The notes under the pieces: model-generated
Database searches by the model: none
Told to the model about the DNA's origin: nothing
Seen by the model: only the letters and a program-made list of their open reading frames with translations
In this document: piece after piece, positions 50,601-59,694 of the stretch
Numbering within the stretch: position 1 is the first letter of the stretch
How the letters are laid out: every line of letters starts with the position of its first letter
Translations under genes and position numbers: made by a program
DNA from: an uncultured Flavobacteriaceae bacterium
GTDB lineage: Bacteria > Bacteroidota > Bacteroidia > Flavobacteriales > Flavobacteriaceae
Length of the DNA stretch: 64,000 bases
Direction: 5' to 3'
Assembly (NCBI GenBank): GCA_943789455.1
Contig: CALSUE010000001.1
Coordinates: 884,001 to 948,000 of the forward strand

Positions 50601-52091
50601 CTTATTAATTTCATCAGATAAATCTGCTAAACCTTCAAAAGTTCCTGTCAAGTTAACATCGTTAGATGCTAACTTTCCATTAAATAAATTATTTTGATAC
50701 AATCCATTTATACTAATATTTTTATAATTGTACTCATTAAATTTTATTTCATAAATCTCTCCAACTAGTTTGGTATTTCTGTTTCCTGTTTTAAATCCTA
50801 TACCATCCACTTCACCTTCAAAAGAAACATTTCCAAATGCACTATCTTCGAAAAAACTTCCTAAATCAAATCTATCTAAGATAACTTCACCTTTGTATAT
50901 AGCCTCATCCATACTTTTGAAATTATTTAACTCCAAATCTGAAACTATACTGCCTATTTCAGAATTCAAATCAAGAGCAGCCTCTATAGAACTAGGTGTA
51001 ATTTTTGTATATCCTGAGACTGAGAACTCACCTAACTGTATTAATTCTTTAGGAAGATTATTTTCCAAAAGATTAGGTAGTAAATTTTTTAACTTAAAAT
51101 AGTCTAAAGACGATTCTTCTATATTGGAGGATAAATAAAACTGTGTTTGTTGTACAGCATTTATTAAGTTTATGTCACCTACAACTTTAATTCCATTGTC
51201 TGAATTAAGTTTAAAGTTTTCTAAAGAAAAATTATTCAAAGAGCCTCTTAAAGAGGTGTCAAATCTTAAGATGTCATTTCCTTTAATTTCATTATAAAGC
51301 TTATTTAAATCTAGAGTTGACAAAAAACTATTCTTAAAATCAGCATTTATAAAAACTAATTCATTGAACTTACTCAAGTTTTTTCTATCATAATTAAAAT
51401 CTATTTGAGCATTAATTGTTGAAGATTTTGTTTGAATTGTAGTATTGTAAAACTTCATCTGGGTCTTACTGTAGGTAAAATCTGTAGTGAGGTTAGTTAT
51501 TTTTAACCCCCTATTGTCTGTAAAATAAAGTCCTCTTATTTTAATAGCAACATTAGGCCCAATAATAGAAAAATCTTGAAGACTACCACCCCCGTGATAG
51601 GCAGCAAAATCTAAAGAAACTTCTTTATTTTCATTAATTTGTTTGTAATTTATATCTTCAAAATAAATATTTGAAGAGCTTATCTTAAAAGGATTAGACT
51701 TCGGATCTTTGGGGTTATCAGTTTCAAATTTATCGACAAAAACAGTCAAATTATCAGTTTCTTCATCTTCATATTTTTTCACATTCACATACACACCTTT
51801 TAGAGAGGTGTTTTTTAGTTGAATGTTACTTTCTAAAATTCTTTTAACATCTAAAAGAGAGGACCTCAATCTTTCTACATAGATTAACGTATCTAGATGA
51901 TGATCTTTTATCGCTATACCTTTCAAAGAAACAGCTCCAAGTAAAGAAAGGTCTACTTTTTTTATCTCTAAATTAGTTCCAAAATCTTTATTTAAATCAT
52001 CTGTTACAATTCTAGCTAGTTTTGTTTGTACAGCTGGAATTGAAAAAATTATAACAAGAAATACCAAGAATATTGCAAGGTACTTCAACAA
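47673..52091 (-). CDS. tamB: Translocation and assembly module protein TamB (DUF490)
   Basis: A very large AsmA-like protein, anchored in the inner membrane by an N-terminal helix (about residues 2-22) and spanning the periplasm as a beta-taco that moves phospholipids and helps outer-membrane assembly. The C-terminal DUF490 domain is recognisable (IVIDEVNGSELSGRGLGDLKI; VRLDLGYSSGGIQNPQDD; VNGKVGVPVG). 1472 residues is typical. The start is uncertain: TTG codons at 52091 and 52088 are the first common starts, but the open frame upstream reads K-K-T-G-K-I-L-L-K-L-L-K, so a non-standard ATC start at 52121 would restore the usual basic N-terminus. Confidence 0.93.
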   Translation of the reverse strand: MLKYLAIFLVFLVIIFSIPAVQTKLARIVTDDLNKDFGTNLEIKKVDLSLLGAVSLKGIAIKDHHLDTLIYVERLRSSLLDVKRILESNIQLKNTSLKGVYVNVKKYEDEETDNLTVFVDKFETDNPKDPKSNPFKISSSNIYFEDINYKQINENKEVSLDFAAYHGGGSLQDFSIIGPNVAIKIRGLYFTDNRGLKITNLTTDFTYSKTQMKFYNTTIQTKSSTINAQIDFNYDRKNLSKFNELVFINADFKNSFLSTLDLNKLYNEIKGNDILRFDTSLRGSLNNFSLENFKLNSDNGIKVVGDINLINAVQQTQFYLSSNIEESSLDYFKLKNLLPNLLENNLPKELIQLGEFSVSGYTKITPSSIEAALDLNSEIGSIVSDLELNNFKSMDEAIYKGEVILDRFDLGSFFEDSAFGNVSFEGEVDGIGFKTGNRNTKLVGEIYEIKFNEYNYKNISINGLYQNNLFNGKLASNDVNLTGTFEGLADLSDEINKFDFKATINYANLSALNLFKRDSISELKGLIDLDLTGNKFENIVGIANFKNIIYTNERGVYPFKQFLIFSKIKENIRQIRVDSEDIIKGELIGNFKFEEMLSLAQNALGSMYSNYTPFEVSIDQFLNFDFVIYNQIVDVLFPEISVAVNTKIKGSIKANENQLKLKVNSPKITAYGTTIDSLFLDTDNKRDFYDSSLRAASIKTPYYTLSKLLLFNKTVNDTLFFKSNFKGGASEKEKFNLDFYYTINKAKKSVLGIEKSTFNYLGNIWNLNPENNLNNKLTFDLKSNEFVFSPFTLKSKEQEINFKGILRDSIYKEIDVDFTNVYLKSFLPEIDSLKLRGQLDGVINISQVDGIYGPKGNLSVQDFKINNFYQGDLKLNIEGESSYEKYDVNFSLDREEVKSISALGSLDFTETRPKIDVAVNLEEFQLDAFSPLGENVLSKIRGIASGNFTLKGFLRNPDMDGDLVLENAGLQFPYLNTDYDFDGNASVGLNGQSFEFRNINLIDTKYQTTGFLEGTITHQNFDLWSLNIDVDTPNLLILDTKNTEEALYYGTGFIKGNASITGLTNNLTIDVNAKTMPNTNFVIPLKDIASIDTYRLIHFKSEKTLEELQEKLAIDAIEGVSLNIDLEVTKDAKAQIVIDEVNGSELSGRGLGDLKIEINTNGKFAMFGDYTIDNGVYNFKYGGIINKPFVILKGGTISWSGNPYEANLNVTAVYTTNANPAVLLENFNTNRKIPVDLITNISGSLFNSKQDFDIEIQNSNSTIASELDFVLNDNDVNSKMRQFLTLLAAGTFANPNGGNINGTELLTGTTSNAVGSILSDIISSNKVRLDLGYSSGGIQNPQDDLINDDQFDVSLTTQISKNVIVNGKVGVPVGAQTQSSVVGEVKVEVLLNDTGNFRSVIFNRQNEIQYSAQEEGYTQGIGLSYQVNFNSLSDLLKKIGLKKKTKEKKTVIQKKDSISSPHQTLLNFKKNN

Positions 52092-52154
52092 CTTAAGCAG
52101 TATTTTTCCGGTTTTTTTGATTTGTACGTTATTAAATGATTTAAACTTTATTTA

Positions 52155-52185
52155 GAAACGTAAAAATAAAGCCTTTCTATACAAA
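52155..52185 (-). promoter_or_regulatory. Promoter of tamB
   Basis: On the minus strand TTTG (52182-52185), exactly 19 nt, then TACGTTTC (52155-52162), a one-base departure from TAnnTTTG. The expected start of transcription is near 52149, which limits the tamB start codon to positions below that. Confidence 0.5.
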
Positions 52186-52248
52186 GAACGATAAAATTAA
52201 TAAACTAATAAATTTCTCATTTAAAAGAAATATACTATTTAGATTAGT

Positions 52249-52256
52249 TAATTTTG
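52249..52256 (+). promoter_or_regulatory. -7 promoter element of tsaD
   Basis: TAATTTTG fits TAnnTTTG and ends 13 nt before the tsaD ATG. Confidence 0.45.
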
Positions 52257-52269
52257 TACTTAGTTAAAA

Positions 52270-53298
52270 ATGACCACCAAAAAGATATATATATTAGGAA
52301 TAGAATCCTCTTGTGATGACACGAGTGCTTCTGTTATTTGCGATGGTATAGTCTTGAGTAATATTATAGCCAACCAAGAAATACATGCAAAATATGGAGG
52401 TGTTGTTCCTGAACTAGCCTCTAGAGCTCATCAACAACATATAGTTCCTGTTGTGCATCAAGCCATTAAACAAGCTGGTATCACTAAAGAAGATTTACAT
52501 GCAATTTCTTTCACCAAGGGACCAGGTCTTATGGGATCTTTACTTGTGGGAACTTCATTTGCAAAATCATTGGCTTTAGGTTTAGACATCCCCTTGATAG
52601 ACGTAAATCATATGCAGGCACATATTTTAGCTCATTTTATAGAAGAGAAAGATACTGACTTCCCTCCTTTTCCATTTGTTTGTCTAACCATTAGTGGAGG
52701 TCATACGCAAATTGTAAAAGTATCTGATCATTTTACATTTGAAGTTTTGGGGGAAACTATAGATGACGCTGTTGGTGAAGCCTTTGATAAATCTGCTAAA
52801 ATATTAGGCTTACCCTATCCAGGAGGTCCGTTAGTTGATAAATATGCACAGCAAGGAGATCCTAAAAAGTTTTCATTTACAAAACCAAAAGTGGGTGATT
52901 TAGATTTTAGCTTTAGTGGTTTAAAAACAGGAATTCTTTATTTTATTCAAAAAAAACTCAAAGAAAACCCAGCGTTTATTGAAGAAAACTTATTCGATAT
53001 CTGCGCATCCATTCAGCACACCATTGTTGAAATTTTAATGGAAAAATTAAAGAATACAGTAACCCAAACAGGCATTAAACATATAGCTATTGCAGGTGGG
53101 GTTTCTGCAAACTCTGAAATTAGAAAAAGATTACAGCTGGCTCAAAAACACTGGGGATGGACTACTTATATTCCGAAATTTGAATACACCACTGACAATG
53201 CTGCAATGATTGCTATTACTGGATATTTAAAATATAAGGTTGAAAAATATGCAGACATCTCTGTAAAAGCTGTAGCTCGACTAAAAGTTTCAGAATAA
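52270..53298 (+). CDS. tsaD: tRNA N6-adenosine threonylcarbamoyltransferase TsaD
   Basis: Transfers the threonylcarbamoyl group to A37 of ANN-decoding tRNAs, with TsaB and TsaE. N-terminal GIESSCDDTS, metal ligands His114 and His118 in NHMQAHILAH, then LTISGGHTQIV and the C-terminal AIAGGVSANSEIR with DNAAMIA. 342 residues is standard. It is divergent from tamB, an arrangement common in Bacteroidota. Confidence 0.97.
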   Translation: MTTKKIYILGIESSCDDTSASVICDGIVLSNIIANQEIHAKYGGVVPELASRAHQQHIVPVVHQAIKQAGITKEDLHAISFTKGPGLMGSLLVGTSFAKSLALGLDIPLIDVNHMQAHILAHFIEEKDTDFPPFPFVCLTISGGHTQIVKVSDHFTFEVLGETIDDAVGEAFDKSAKILGLPYPGGPLVDKYAQQGDPKKFSFTKPKVGDLDFSFSGLKTGILYFIQKKLKENPAFIEENLFDICASIQHTIVEILMEKLKNTVTQTGIKHIAIAGGVSANSEIRKRLQLAQKHWGWTTYIPKFEYTTDNAAMIAITGYLKYKVEKYADISVKAVARLKVSE

Positions 53299-53336
53299 GA
53301 ACATAAAGTACCTTTATTACTCTTTCTTACTGCCTT

Positions 53337-54122
53337 TTACCCAAACAACTCGTTTAATACTTTTGCCAAGCGAAGGCCTCCTTTTTTTAATTGAGATTTT
53401 ACTGTAGAAAAATGATCGTACATATATCTGTAGCTCAAGTTGTCATTAATCTTTGCAGATTCATAAACTTTCATGGTAATAACTCTAGTTTCATTTACCC
53501 AATCTAAGACAGATCCTTTTTGAATTGCTTCTTTTTGATTTTTAGAAAAATAATTCAAATTAGAAGACAATTCGGTATAAGTCATATTAAATGATTCAAT
53601 CATTTTTGTATCCCATACAGAATGTAAGTTAGTCTTTCCTCTAAACCAGTTAACTTTTATAGCATTCCCACCTCTATCTTCTGCCCTACCAATATGCAAA
53701 GGCTGATGTAAATCTCCTATTAAGTGCACTAACATCTTTACATAAAACACCTTATCTTCTTCACTAGAAGCAGGATTGGAAATAATTTTTTGACATTCTT
53801 TAATTCCTTGAATTAGATCTCCTTTTGGATTTTTCTCTCCTGTTTCATAGGCCTCTCCTTCTTTAAAGTTTACATAATGCCACGCACTAAACTTTCTATA
53901 GGCATTGTCAGATTTAATTTCATCTGCGTAGGTAGAAATAATTGCCAAACCTTCTCCTTTGAGAAGTTTTTCAAGGTTTTTTTTAGCTTTTTTTGTTAAA
54001 TGATGGTAAGCTATTTCACCAACAACTCTATGACCTGTTTGCCCCCAAAATGGGCTGGTATTTGTTGCAAAAGATGCTACACCTAAAAAAAGAAAAAAAA
54101 CTAAAATCTTAACTCTAAACAT
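53337..54122 (-). CDS. Secreted S1/P1-type nuclease
   Basis: A zinc-dependent single-strand nuclease or phosphodiesterase. After a signal peptide (about residues 1-19) the mature protein begins with the zinc-binding Trp/His region FWGQTGHRVVGEIA. YADEIKSD, WHYVNF and HLIGDLHQPLHIG supply the other ligands. 261 residues is the usual length. Probably used for phosphate or nucleotide scavenging outside the cytoplasm. It is convergent with tsaD. Confidence 0.93.
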   Translation of the reverse strand: MFRVKILVFFLFLGVASFATNTSPFWGQTGHRVVGEIAYHHLTKKAKKNLEKLLKGEGLAIISTYADEIKSDNAYRKFSAWHYVNFKEGEAYETGEKNPKGDLIQGIKECQKIISNPASSEEDKVFYVKMLVHLIGDLHQPLHIGRAEDRGGNAIKVNWFRGKTNLHSVWDTKMIESFNMTYTELSSNLNYFSKNQKEAIQKGSVLDWVNETRVITMKVYESAKINDNLSYRYMYDHFSTVKSQLKKGGLRLAKVLNELFG

Positions 54123-54339
54123 AATGTTTTGTATTATCGTGTAGCTAAGGTAAAAAATTGTAGAAGTAAATTTTTAAAAAAAACAAATATATTAATAATT
54201 AGAGGCTATGTTGTTGTTCGTTTATAAAAAAAAAGTTCAACTTTTACTTTTCCAAAAATTCCATTAACATTTCTTTAAGATTTTTTAAAAGTGAGAACTC
54301 GTACCTTTAATTAATAATACATCAATTAAACTACTACTC

Positions 54340-57300
54340 ATGAAAAATATCTTTACTATACTATTTACAATAATCTCATTTTCTTTATTCTCACAAGAAT
54401 TTTCGATGGATTTGGTTAAAAACATGACCCCAAGAAATATTGGTCCTGGTGGTATGAGCGGGCGTGTAACATCCATAGATGTAGTAAATTCCAATCCAGA
54501 TATTATGTATGTTGGTACAGCTTCAGGAGGGCTTTGGAAATCTACTTCAGGTGGTATTAAATGGGATCCCATTTTTGATAAAGAAATCACTGCGTCTGTT
54601 GGTGCTGTAGCTATTCAACAATCGAACCCAAGTGTTATTTGGGCAGGAACTGGTGAGGGTAATCCAAGAAATAGTTTAAATGGTGGATATGGTATTTATA
54701 AATCTTTAGATGGTGGTAAAAACTGGATGCCTATGGGACTTCAAAAAACCCGTCATATCCATAGAATTATAATAGACCCTACAAACCCAAATACGGTATA
54801 TGTGGGCGCTATTGGATCTCCTTGGGGAGAACACAAAGAAAGAGGTGTTTATAAAACCATAGATGGTGGAAAAACATGGAAACAGATACTGTATAAGAAT
54901 ATTAAAACTGGTGTTGCAGATTTGGTGATGGATCCTTCAAATCCAAACAAATTAATTGCTGCCATGTGGGAACACAAACGCGATCCTTGGTTTTTTAAAT
55001 CTGGTGGTAAAGGCAGTGGCTTGTATATTACCCATGATGGAGGTGATACTTGGAAAGAGGTTACAGAAAAAGAAGGGTTTCCAAAAGGGGAATTAGGAAG
55101 GATTGGTATTGCTATTTCAAGAAGTAATCCAAATGTTATTTACGCTTTGGTAGAGGCAAAAAAGAACGCATTATATAAAAGTGAAGATGGCGGATTTAAG
55201 TGGAAAAAAATAAATGATAAACCTGGTATAGGAAATAGGCCTTTTTATTATTCAGAAATTTATGTAGATCCTCAAAATGAAAATAGAATCTACACCGTAT
55301 TTACTTATGTGAATGTTTCTGATGATGGAGGAAAAAACTTTAAAGAATTAATGCCAGCCTATGGAGTTTCTAATGGTGTTCACCCAGATCACCATGCTTG
55401 GTGGATTCACCCAGAGGATGGTTCTTTTATGATTGATGGAAATGACGGAGGTATGAACATCACCAAAGACAAAGGAGCTTCTTGGCGTTTTATTGGTAAT
55501 TTACCTGTAGCTCAATTTTATCATATTAATGTTGATAATGAGTATCCTTATAATGTTTATGGAGGAATGCAAGACAACGGCTCTTGGAGAGGTCCTGCAT
55601 ATGTTTGGAAAGCCCAAGGAATTAGAAACTCGTACTGGCAAGAAATTAGTTTTGGAGACGGTTTTGATGTAGTACCAGACAAAGATGATTCTCGTTATGG
55701 ATGGTCTATGAGTCAGCAAGGCTCTGTGGTGAGATATGACTACATCACAGGAAATAATTATTCTGTAAAACCTACTCACCCAGACCCAGATATAGCCCTT
55801 CGTTTTAATTGGAATGCTGCCATTAATATGGATCCTTTTGATTCTAGCACTTTATATTTTGGAAGCCAGTTTGTGCATAAATCTTCAGATAAAGGACTTA
55901 CATGGACGATTATTTCAGATGATTTAACTACCAATGATAAAGAAAAACAAAAGCAAGGTGAAAGTGGTGGATTAACTATGGATGCAACAGGTGCAGAAAA
56001 CCATACTACTATACTAGTGATAGAACCCTCAGAAGTTGAACAAAATATGCTGTGGGCTGGTTCAGATGACGGTAGAGTTCATGTAACTAAAAATGGTGGG
56101 GAAAGTTGGACAGATGTTAGTGCTAATATTCCTGGCTTACCCGAGGGAAGTTGGATAGCACAAATAAAAGCTTCCAATAAAAACAAAGGAGAAGCCTTAT
56201 TAATTGCCAATGATTATAGGCGTTTTAACTATACCCCTTATGCTTACAGAACAAAAGATTACGGTACTACCTGGTCTCGTATTGTTGATGAAAATGACGT
56301 AAAAAGCTACACCTTAAGTATTGTTGAAGATCCTATTAATGCTAACTTACTTTTCTTAGGAACAGATGATGGCTTGTATATCTCTTTAAATGCCGGAAAC
56401 CAATGGATGAAATGGACTGCTGGTTTTCCAACAGTTTCTACAAAAGATTTGGTAATACAACCTAGAGAACATGATTTAGTAATTGGTACTTTTGGTAGAG
56501 CAGCATGGGTTTTAGATGATATTAGACCGCTTCGTGCTATGGCTAACGGCAATGTACTTACTAAAACCCTACAGTTATTTGCGCCTCCAACAGCTTATCA
56601 GGCAGCTTATCAACAACCTACAGGAAGTCGGTTTGGTGGAGATGCTTTATTTAATGGCGAAAACAAACGTTCTGGAGCCATGATTTCATATTACATAAAC
56701 AGACCAGCAGCCGCTAAAGAAGAGAAGAAAGAAAAGGAGACTGCAAGAAAAAAGAAACGAAAAGGGACTAAAAAAATGGAAGCACCTATTGTTAAAAAAG
56801 AGCTAGCTTCTGAGGTAAAATTTGATTCTATAAAATTAGAGATTTTTGAGGGTGCGCGTTTAATTAGAACCTTACACAAAAAAGCGCCAAAAGAGAACGG
56901 AATTCATAGAATGTATTGGTCTATGAACGAAAAAGGTGCAGACAGACCCTCTAGAAAAATAAGAAAAAGAACCAATGAGCCTAGAGGTGTTTCTGTAAAA
57001 CCTGGCACCTATAATTTAAAAATGTCTTTTGGAAATCAAACTTCAGAAAGCAGCATAAAAGTTGAGTTTGATCCAAGATTGGAGATGTCTACAGAAGCCA
57101 TTACAGAAATTTACATTGCTAGTAAAGACATGGAAAAAGATCAGCAATTAATGGCAGATGTTGTAAAACAATTGGTAGAAAGTAAAAATACGGCTACTGC
57201 ATTTAAGAAAGATCTTACGAAAGAAGACAAAAAGAACTACAAAGATCAAATAAAAGCGTCTAAAGACATTATCACAAAAATAGACAAGCTTATTGCTATA

Positions 57301-57567
57301 TATATAGGAAGTGTAGACAAACGCCAAGGAATTACTAGAAACCCAGAAGTAACCGTAAGCAGACGTTACTCTTCTGCAAGAAGATATGTAGGGAGTAGGT
57401 TTGGTCATTTAACAACTACTGAAAAACAATTAATTAGCCAATACAAAAAGGCATTAGAGATAGCTATAAGCCAAACTAATGCGTTTTTTGAGACCGATTG
57501 GAAGACGTATAAAACAACATTAGAAACTATTCGTATTTCTCCTTTTAAGGAAATACAAAAGTTTTAA
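54340..57567 (+). CDS. Exported BNR/sortilin-like beta-propeller protein
   Basis: A 1075-residue protein with a signal peptide (MKNIFTILFTIISFSLFSQ). The first 740 residues contain repeated Asp-box units of the type S-x-D-x-G-x-T-W (for example SLDGGKNW, TIDGGKTW, THDGGDTW, SSDKGLTW, TKNGGESW), forming VPS10/sortilin-like propellers seen in glycoside-hydrolase-like exported proteins of Bacteroidota. A lysine-rich linker (encoded by about 56701-56800) precedes a C-terminal domain with a helical end. Annotated relatives are called glycosyl hydrolases, but I see no catalytic residues that prove this. No Por secretion signal is evident at the C-terminus. Confidence 0.85.
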   Translation: MKNIFTILFTIISFSLFSQEFSMDLVKNMTPRNIGPGGMSGRVTSIDVVNSNPDIMYVGTASGGLWKSTSGGIKWDPIFDKEITASVGAVAIQQSNPSVIWAGTGEGNPRNSLNGGYGIYKSLDGGKNWMPMGLQKTRHIHRIIIDPTNPNTVYVGAIGSPWGEHKERGVYKTIDGGKTWKQILYKNIKTGVADLVMDPSNPNKLIAAMWEHKRDPWFFKSGGKGSGLYITHDGGDTWKEVTEKEGFPKGELGRIGIAISRSNPNVIYALVEAKKNALYKSEDGGFKWKKINDKPGIGNRPFYYSEIYVDPQNENRIYTVFTYVNVSDDGGKNFKELMPAYGVSNGVHPDHHAWWIHPEDGSFMIDGNDGGMNITKDKGASWRFIGNLPVAQFYHINVDNEYPYNVYGGMQDNGSWRGPAYVWKAQGIRNSYWQEISFGDGFDVVPDKDDSRYGWSMSQQGSVVRYDYITGNNYSVKPTHPDPDIALRFNWNAAINMDPFDSSTLYFGSQFVHKSSDKGLTWTIISDDLTTNDKEKQKQGESGGLTMDATGAENHTTILVIEPSEVEQNMLWAGSDDGRVHVTKNGGESWTDVSANIPGLPEGSWIAQIKASNKNKGEALLIANDYRRFNYTPYAYRTKDYGTTWSRIVDENDVKSYTLSIVEDPINANLLFLGTDDGLYISLNAGNQWMKWTAGFPTVSTKDLVIQPREHDLVIGTFGRAAWVLDDIRPLRAMANGNVLTKTLQLFAPPTAYQAAYQQPTGSRFGGDALFNGENKRSGAMISYYINRPAAAKEEKKEKETARKKKRKGTKKMEAPIVKKELASEVKFDSIKLEIFEGARLIRTLHKKAPKENGIHRMYWSMNEKGADRPSRKIRKRTNEPRGVSVKPGTYNLKMSFGNQTSESSIKVEFDPRLEMSTEAITEIYIASKDMEKDQQLMADVVKQLVESKNTATAFKKDLTKEDKKNYKDQIKASKDIITKIDKLIAIYIGSVDKRQGITRNPEVTVSRRYSSARRYVGSRFGHLTTTEKQLISQYKKALEIAISQTNAFFETDWKTYKTTLETIRISPFKEIQKF

Positions 57568-57572
57568 TATCC

Positions 57573-57604
57573 AAAGCGAAGTTTTTCAACTTCGCTTTTT
57601 TTAC
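57573..57604 (+). terminator. Rho-independent terminator after the BNR protein gene
   Basis: AAAGCGAAGTT (57573-57583) pairs perfectly with AACTTCGCTTT (57588-57598) over a 4-nt loop, followed by T residues. Confidence 0.9.
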
Positions 57605-57639
57605 ACCACTATTTTAGTATTTTAGCTAAAATCTAAATC

Positions 57640-58947
57640 ATGGAACAACCACTTTTTACCAATGATGCAATTGTATTCGGAATTTTAATGATATCACTTG
57701 GTTTTGTATTTTATACAGAATCTAAAACAAGTGGCTTTTGGCATAAATTTTACAAAATTATACCTGGTCTATTTATGGCCTATTTTATACCAGCTATCTT
57801 CACCACCATAGGCGCTATAGCTCCCGAATGGCAAAACACAAATGCTAGTGGTGAAGTTGTAAAAGGAAGTTCTCAATTATACTATGTAGCCAGTAGATTC
57901 TTACTACCTGCTGCCCTAGTATTAATGACTTTAAGTATAGATTTAAAGGCTATTTTTAATTTGGGTTCTAAAGCATTAATTATGTTTTTTACGGGTACTG
58001 TTGGGATTATTATTGGAGGCCCTATAGCCATATTACTTATTTCTTTGGTATCTCCAGAAACTGTTGGTGGTGCAGATTTTGATGCCGTTTGGCGAGGTCT
58101 TTCTACCCTGGCCGGAAGTTGGATTGGTGGAGGTGCCAACCAAACTGCTATGTTAGAAATTTACAAATACAATCCGGCAAAATATGGAGGAATGATCTTT
58201 GTAGATATTGTTGTTGCCAACGTTTGGATGGCTATTTTACTTATAAGTATTGGAAAAAAAGACGCCATCAATAAATGGCTTAAAGCAGACACTTCTGCCA
58301 TTGAAGAATTAAAAGAAAAAGTAATTTCTTTCACTCAAAAAATAAAAAAGAACCCAACACTCACAGATTATATGATTATTCTAGCCATTGCCTTTGGAAC
58401 CGTTGGTTTTGGCCACTTTGCTGCAGGTTATCTAGCTGCTTTTTTTAATGAAGTAGTTGCTGGTATTAATTCTGAAATAGCAAAAAACATCTTTACTTTC
58501 TTAGGATCTCAATTTTTCTGGCTGGTAAGTATTTCTACTATTATTGCCATCTTATTATCGCATACCAAAGCAAAAAATTATGAGGGTGCAGGAGCTAGTA
58601 AAATTGGAAGCATCTTTATATATATGCTTGTTGCCACTATTGGAATGAAAATGGATCTAACCATGATTTTTGATAACTGGGGCTTAATTGTTATTGGTCT
58701 TGTCTGGATGACAATACATGCAGGGTTATTAATACTGGTGGCAAAACTTATTAAAGCACCCTTTTTCTTTTTAGCAGTTGGTAGCCAAGCCAATGTGGGT
58801 GGTGCCGCCTCTGCTCCTATTGTAGCTTCTGCTTTTCATCCATCGTTGGCTACTGTGGGTGTATTGTTGGCTGTTTTCGGGTATGCTATTGGAACCATAG
58901 CTGCCATTGGCTGTACTATTTTATTAGAATTAGCTGCATCTGTTTAA
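57640..58947 (+). CDS. DUF819 family membrane protein
   Basis: A polytopic membrane protein of about 11 helices belonging to DUF819 (YjcL-like), a family related to sodium-coupled transporters but without a defined substrate. Conserved stretches are GSWIGGGANQTAMLE (about 163-177), the mid loop with basic residues, and VGSQANVGGAASAPIVASAF near residue 383. 435 residues is normal. It has its own terminator-bounded unit after the BNR protein gene and is followed by a lipoprotein gene 41 bp away. Confidence 0.9.
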   Translation: MEQPLFTNDAIVFGILMISLGFVFYTESKTSGFWHKFYKIIPGLFMAYFIPAIFTTIGAIAPEWQNTNASGEVVKGSSQLYYVASRFLLPAALVLMTLSIDLKAIFNLGSKALIMFFTGTVGIIIGGPIAILLISLVSPETVGGADFDAVWRGLSTLAGSWIGGGANQTAMLEIYKYNPAKYGGMIFVDIVVANVWMAILLISIGKKDAINKWLKADTSAIEELKEKVISFTQKIKKNPTLTDYMIILAIAFGTVGFGHFAAGYLAAFFNEVVAGINSEIAKNIFTFLGSQFFWLVSISTIIAILLSHTKAKNYEGAGASKIGSIFIYMLVATIGMKMDLTMIFDNWGLIVIGLVWMTIHAGLLILVAKLIKAPFFFLAVGSQANVGGAASAPIVASAFHPSLATVGVLLAVFGYAIGTIAAIGCTILLELAASV

Positions 58948-58988
58948 ATAGAAATCTGCATATTTGCAACCTAAAGTTTTATAATCTT

Positions 58989-59684
58989 ATGAAGAAAATA
59001 TTGGTAATTGGTTTATTGCTCTTAATAGTTGCTTGCTCTAAAGAAAAAGAGTTGGGAAATATGGTGGTTCAAGGAAAAATTAAAGGAATAAAAAAAGGGA
59101 CTTTATATCTAAAAAAAATGAGAGATACCCTTATAATTTCAGTAGATTCTATTCGATTATTTGGAAAAGACACCTTTACGCTAACAGATAATATTAGTTC
59201 TCCAGAAATGTATTTCCTAAGTTTGGATCAAAATCAAAGTACACTTTCTTTCTTTGGTGAAGAAGGTACAATATCCATAAATGATAAAGTAGAAAAGTTT
59301 GGAGTATCACCAGTAATAGAGGGGTCTAGTAACCAAAAAATTTTAGAAAACTATAGGGTAACGGCTAGCAAGTTTCAAGCGAAACAACTAGATCTTTTAG
59401 CAGCTAATATGCAAGCACAGAAGGAAAAAGATCTAGAAACCTCTCAATCTTTAAGAAAACAAGCTGAAAAACAAAATTTAAAAAAATACATCTACACGAT
59501 TAATTTTGCTTTAAACAACTCAGATTCAGAAGCTGCTGCTTTTATAACTTTAACTGAGTTGGTAAATGCTAACGTAAAATACTTAGACAGTATTAATAAT
59601 TCCTTATCAAGAGAAGTACAGCAATCCTTTTATGGTAAGAAACTAGCAGAATTTGTAGCCACTATTAAAGAAACAGAAAAATAG
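58989..59684 (+). CDS. DUF4369 domain lipoprotein
   Basis: A 231-residue lipoprotein: the signal MKKILVIGLLLLIVAC has its lipobox Cys at residue 16. The N-terminal DUF4369 domain (VVQGKIKGIKKGTLYLKKMR to about residue 105) is often joined to thioredoxin-like domains in Bacteroidota, but here it is followed only by a charged helical region (coiled-coil-like, AKQLDLLAANMQAQKEKDLE), so the redox domain is missing. The role is unknown. Confidence 0.85.
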   Translation: MKKILVIGLLLLIVACSKEKELGNMVVQGKIKGIKKGTLYLKKMRDTLIISVDSIRLFGKDTFTLTDNISSPEMYFLSLDQNQSTLSFFGEEGTISINDKVEKFGVSPVIEGSSNQKILENYRVTASKFQAKQLDLLAANMQAQKEKDLETSQSLRKQAEKQNLKKYIYTINFALNNSDSEAAAFITLTELVNANVKYLDSINNSLSREVQQSFYGKKLAEFVATIKETEK

Positions 59685-59694
59685 TAGAATATGC

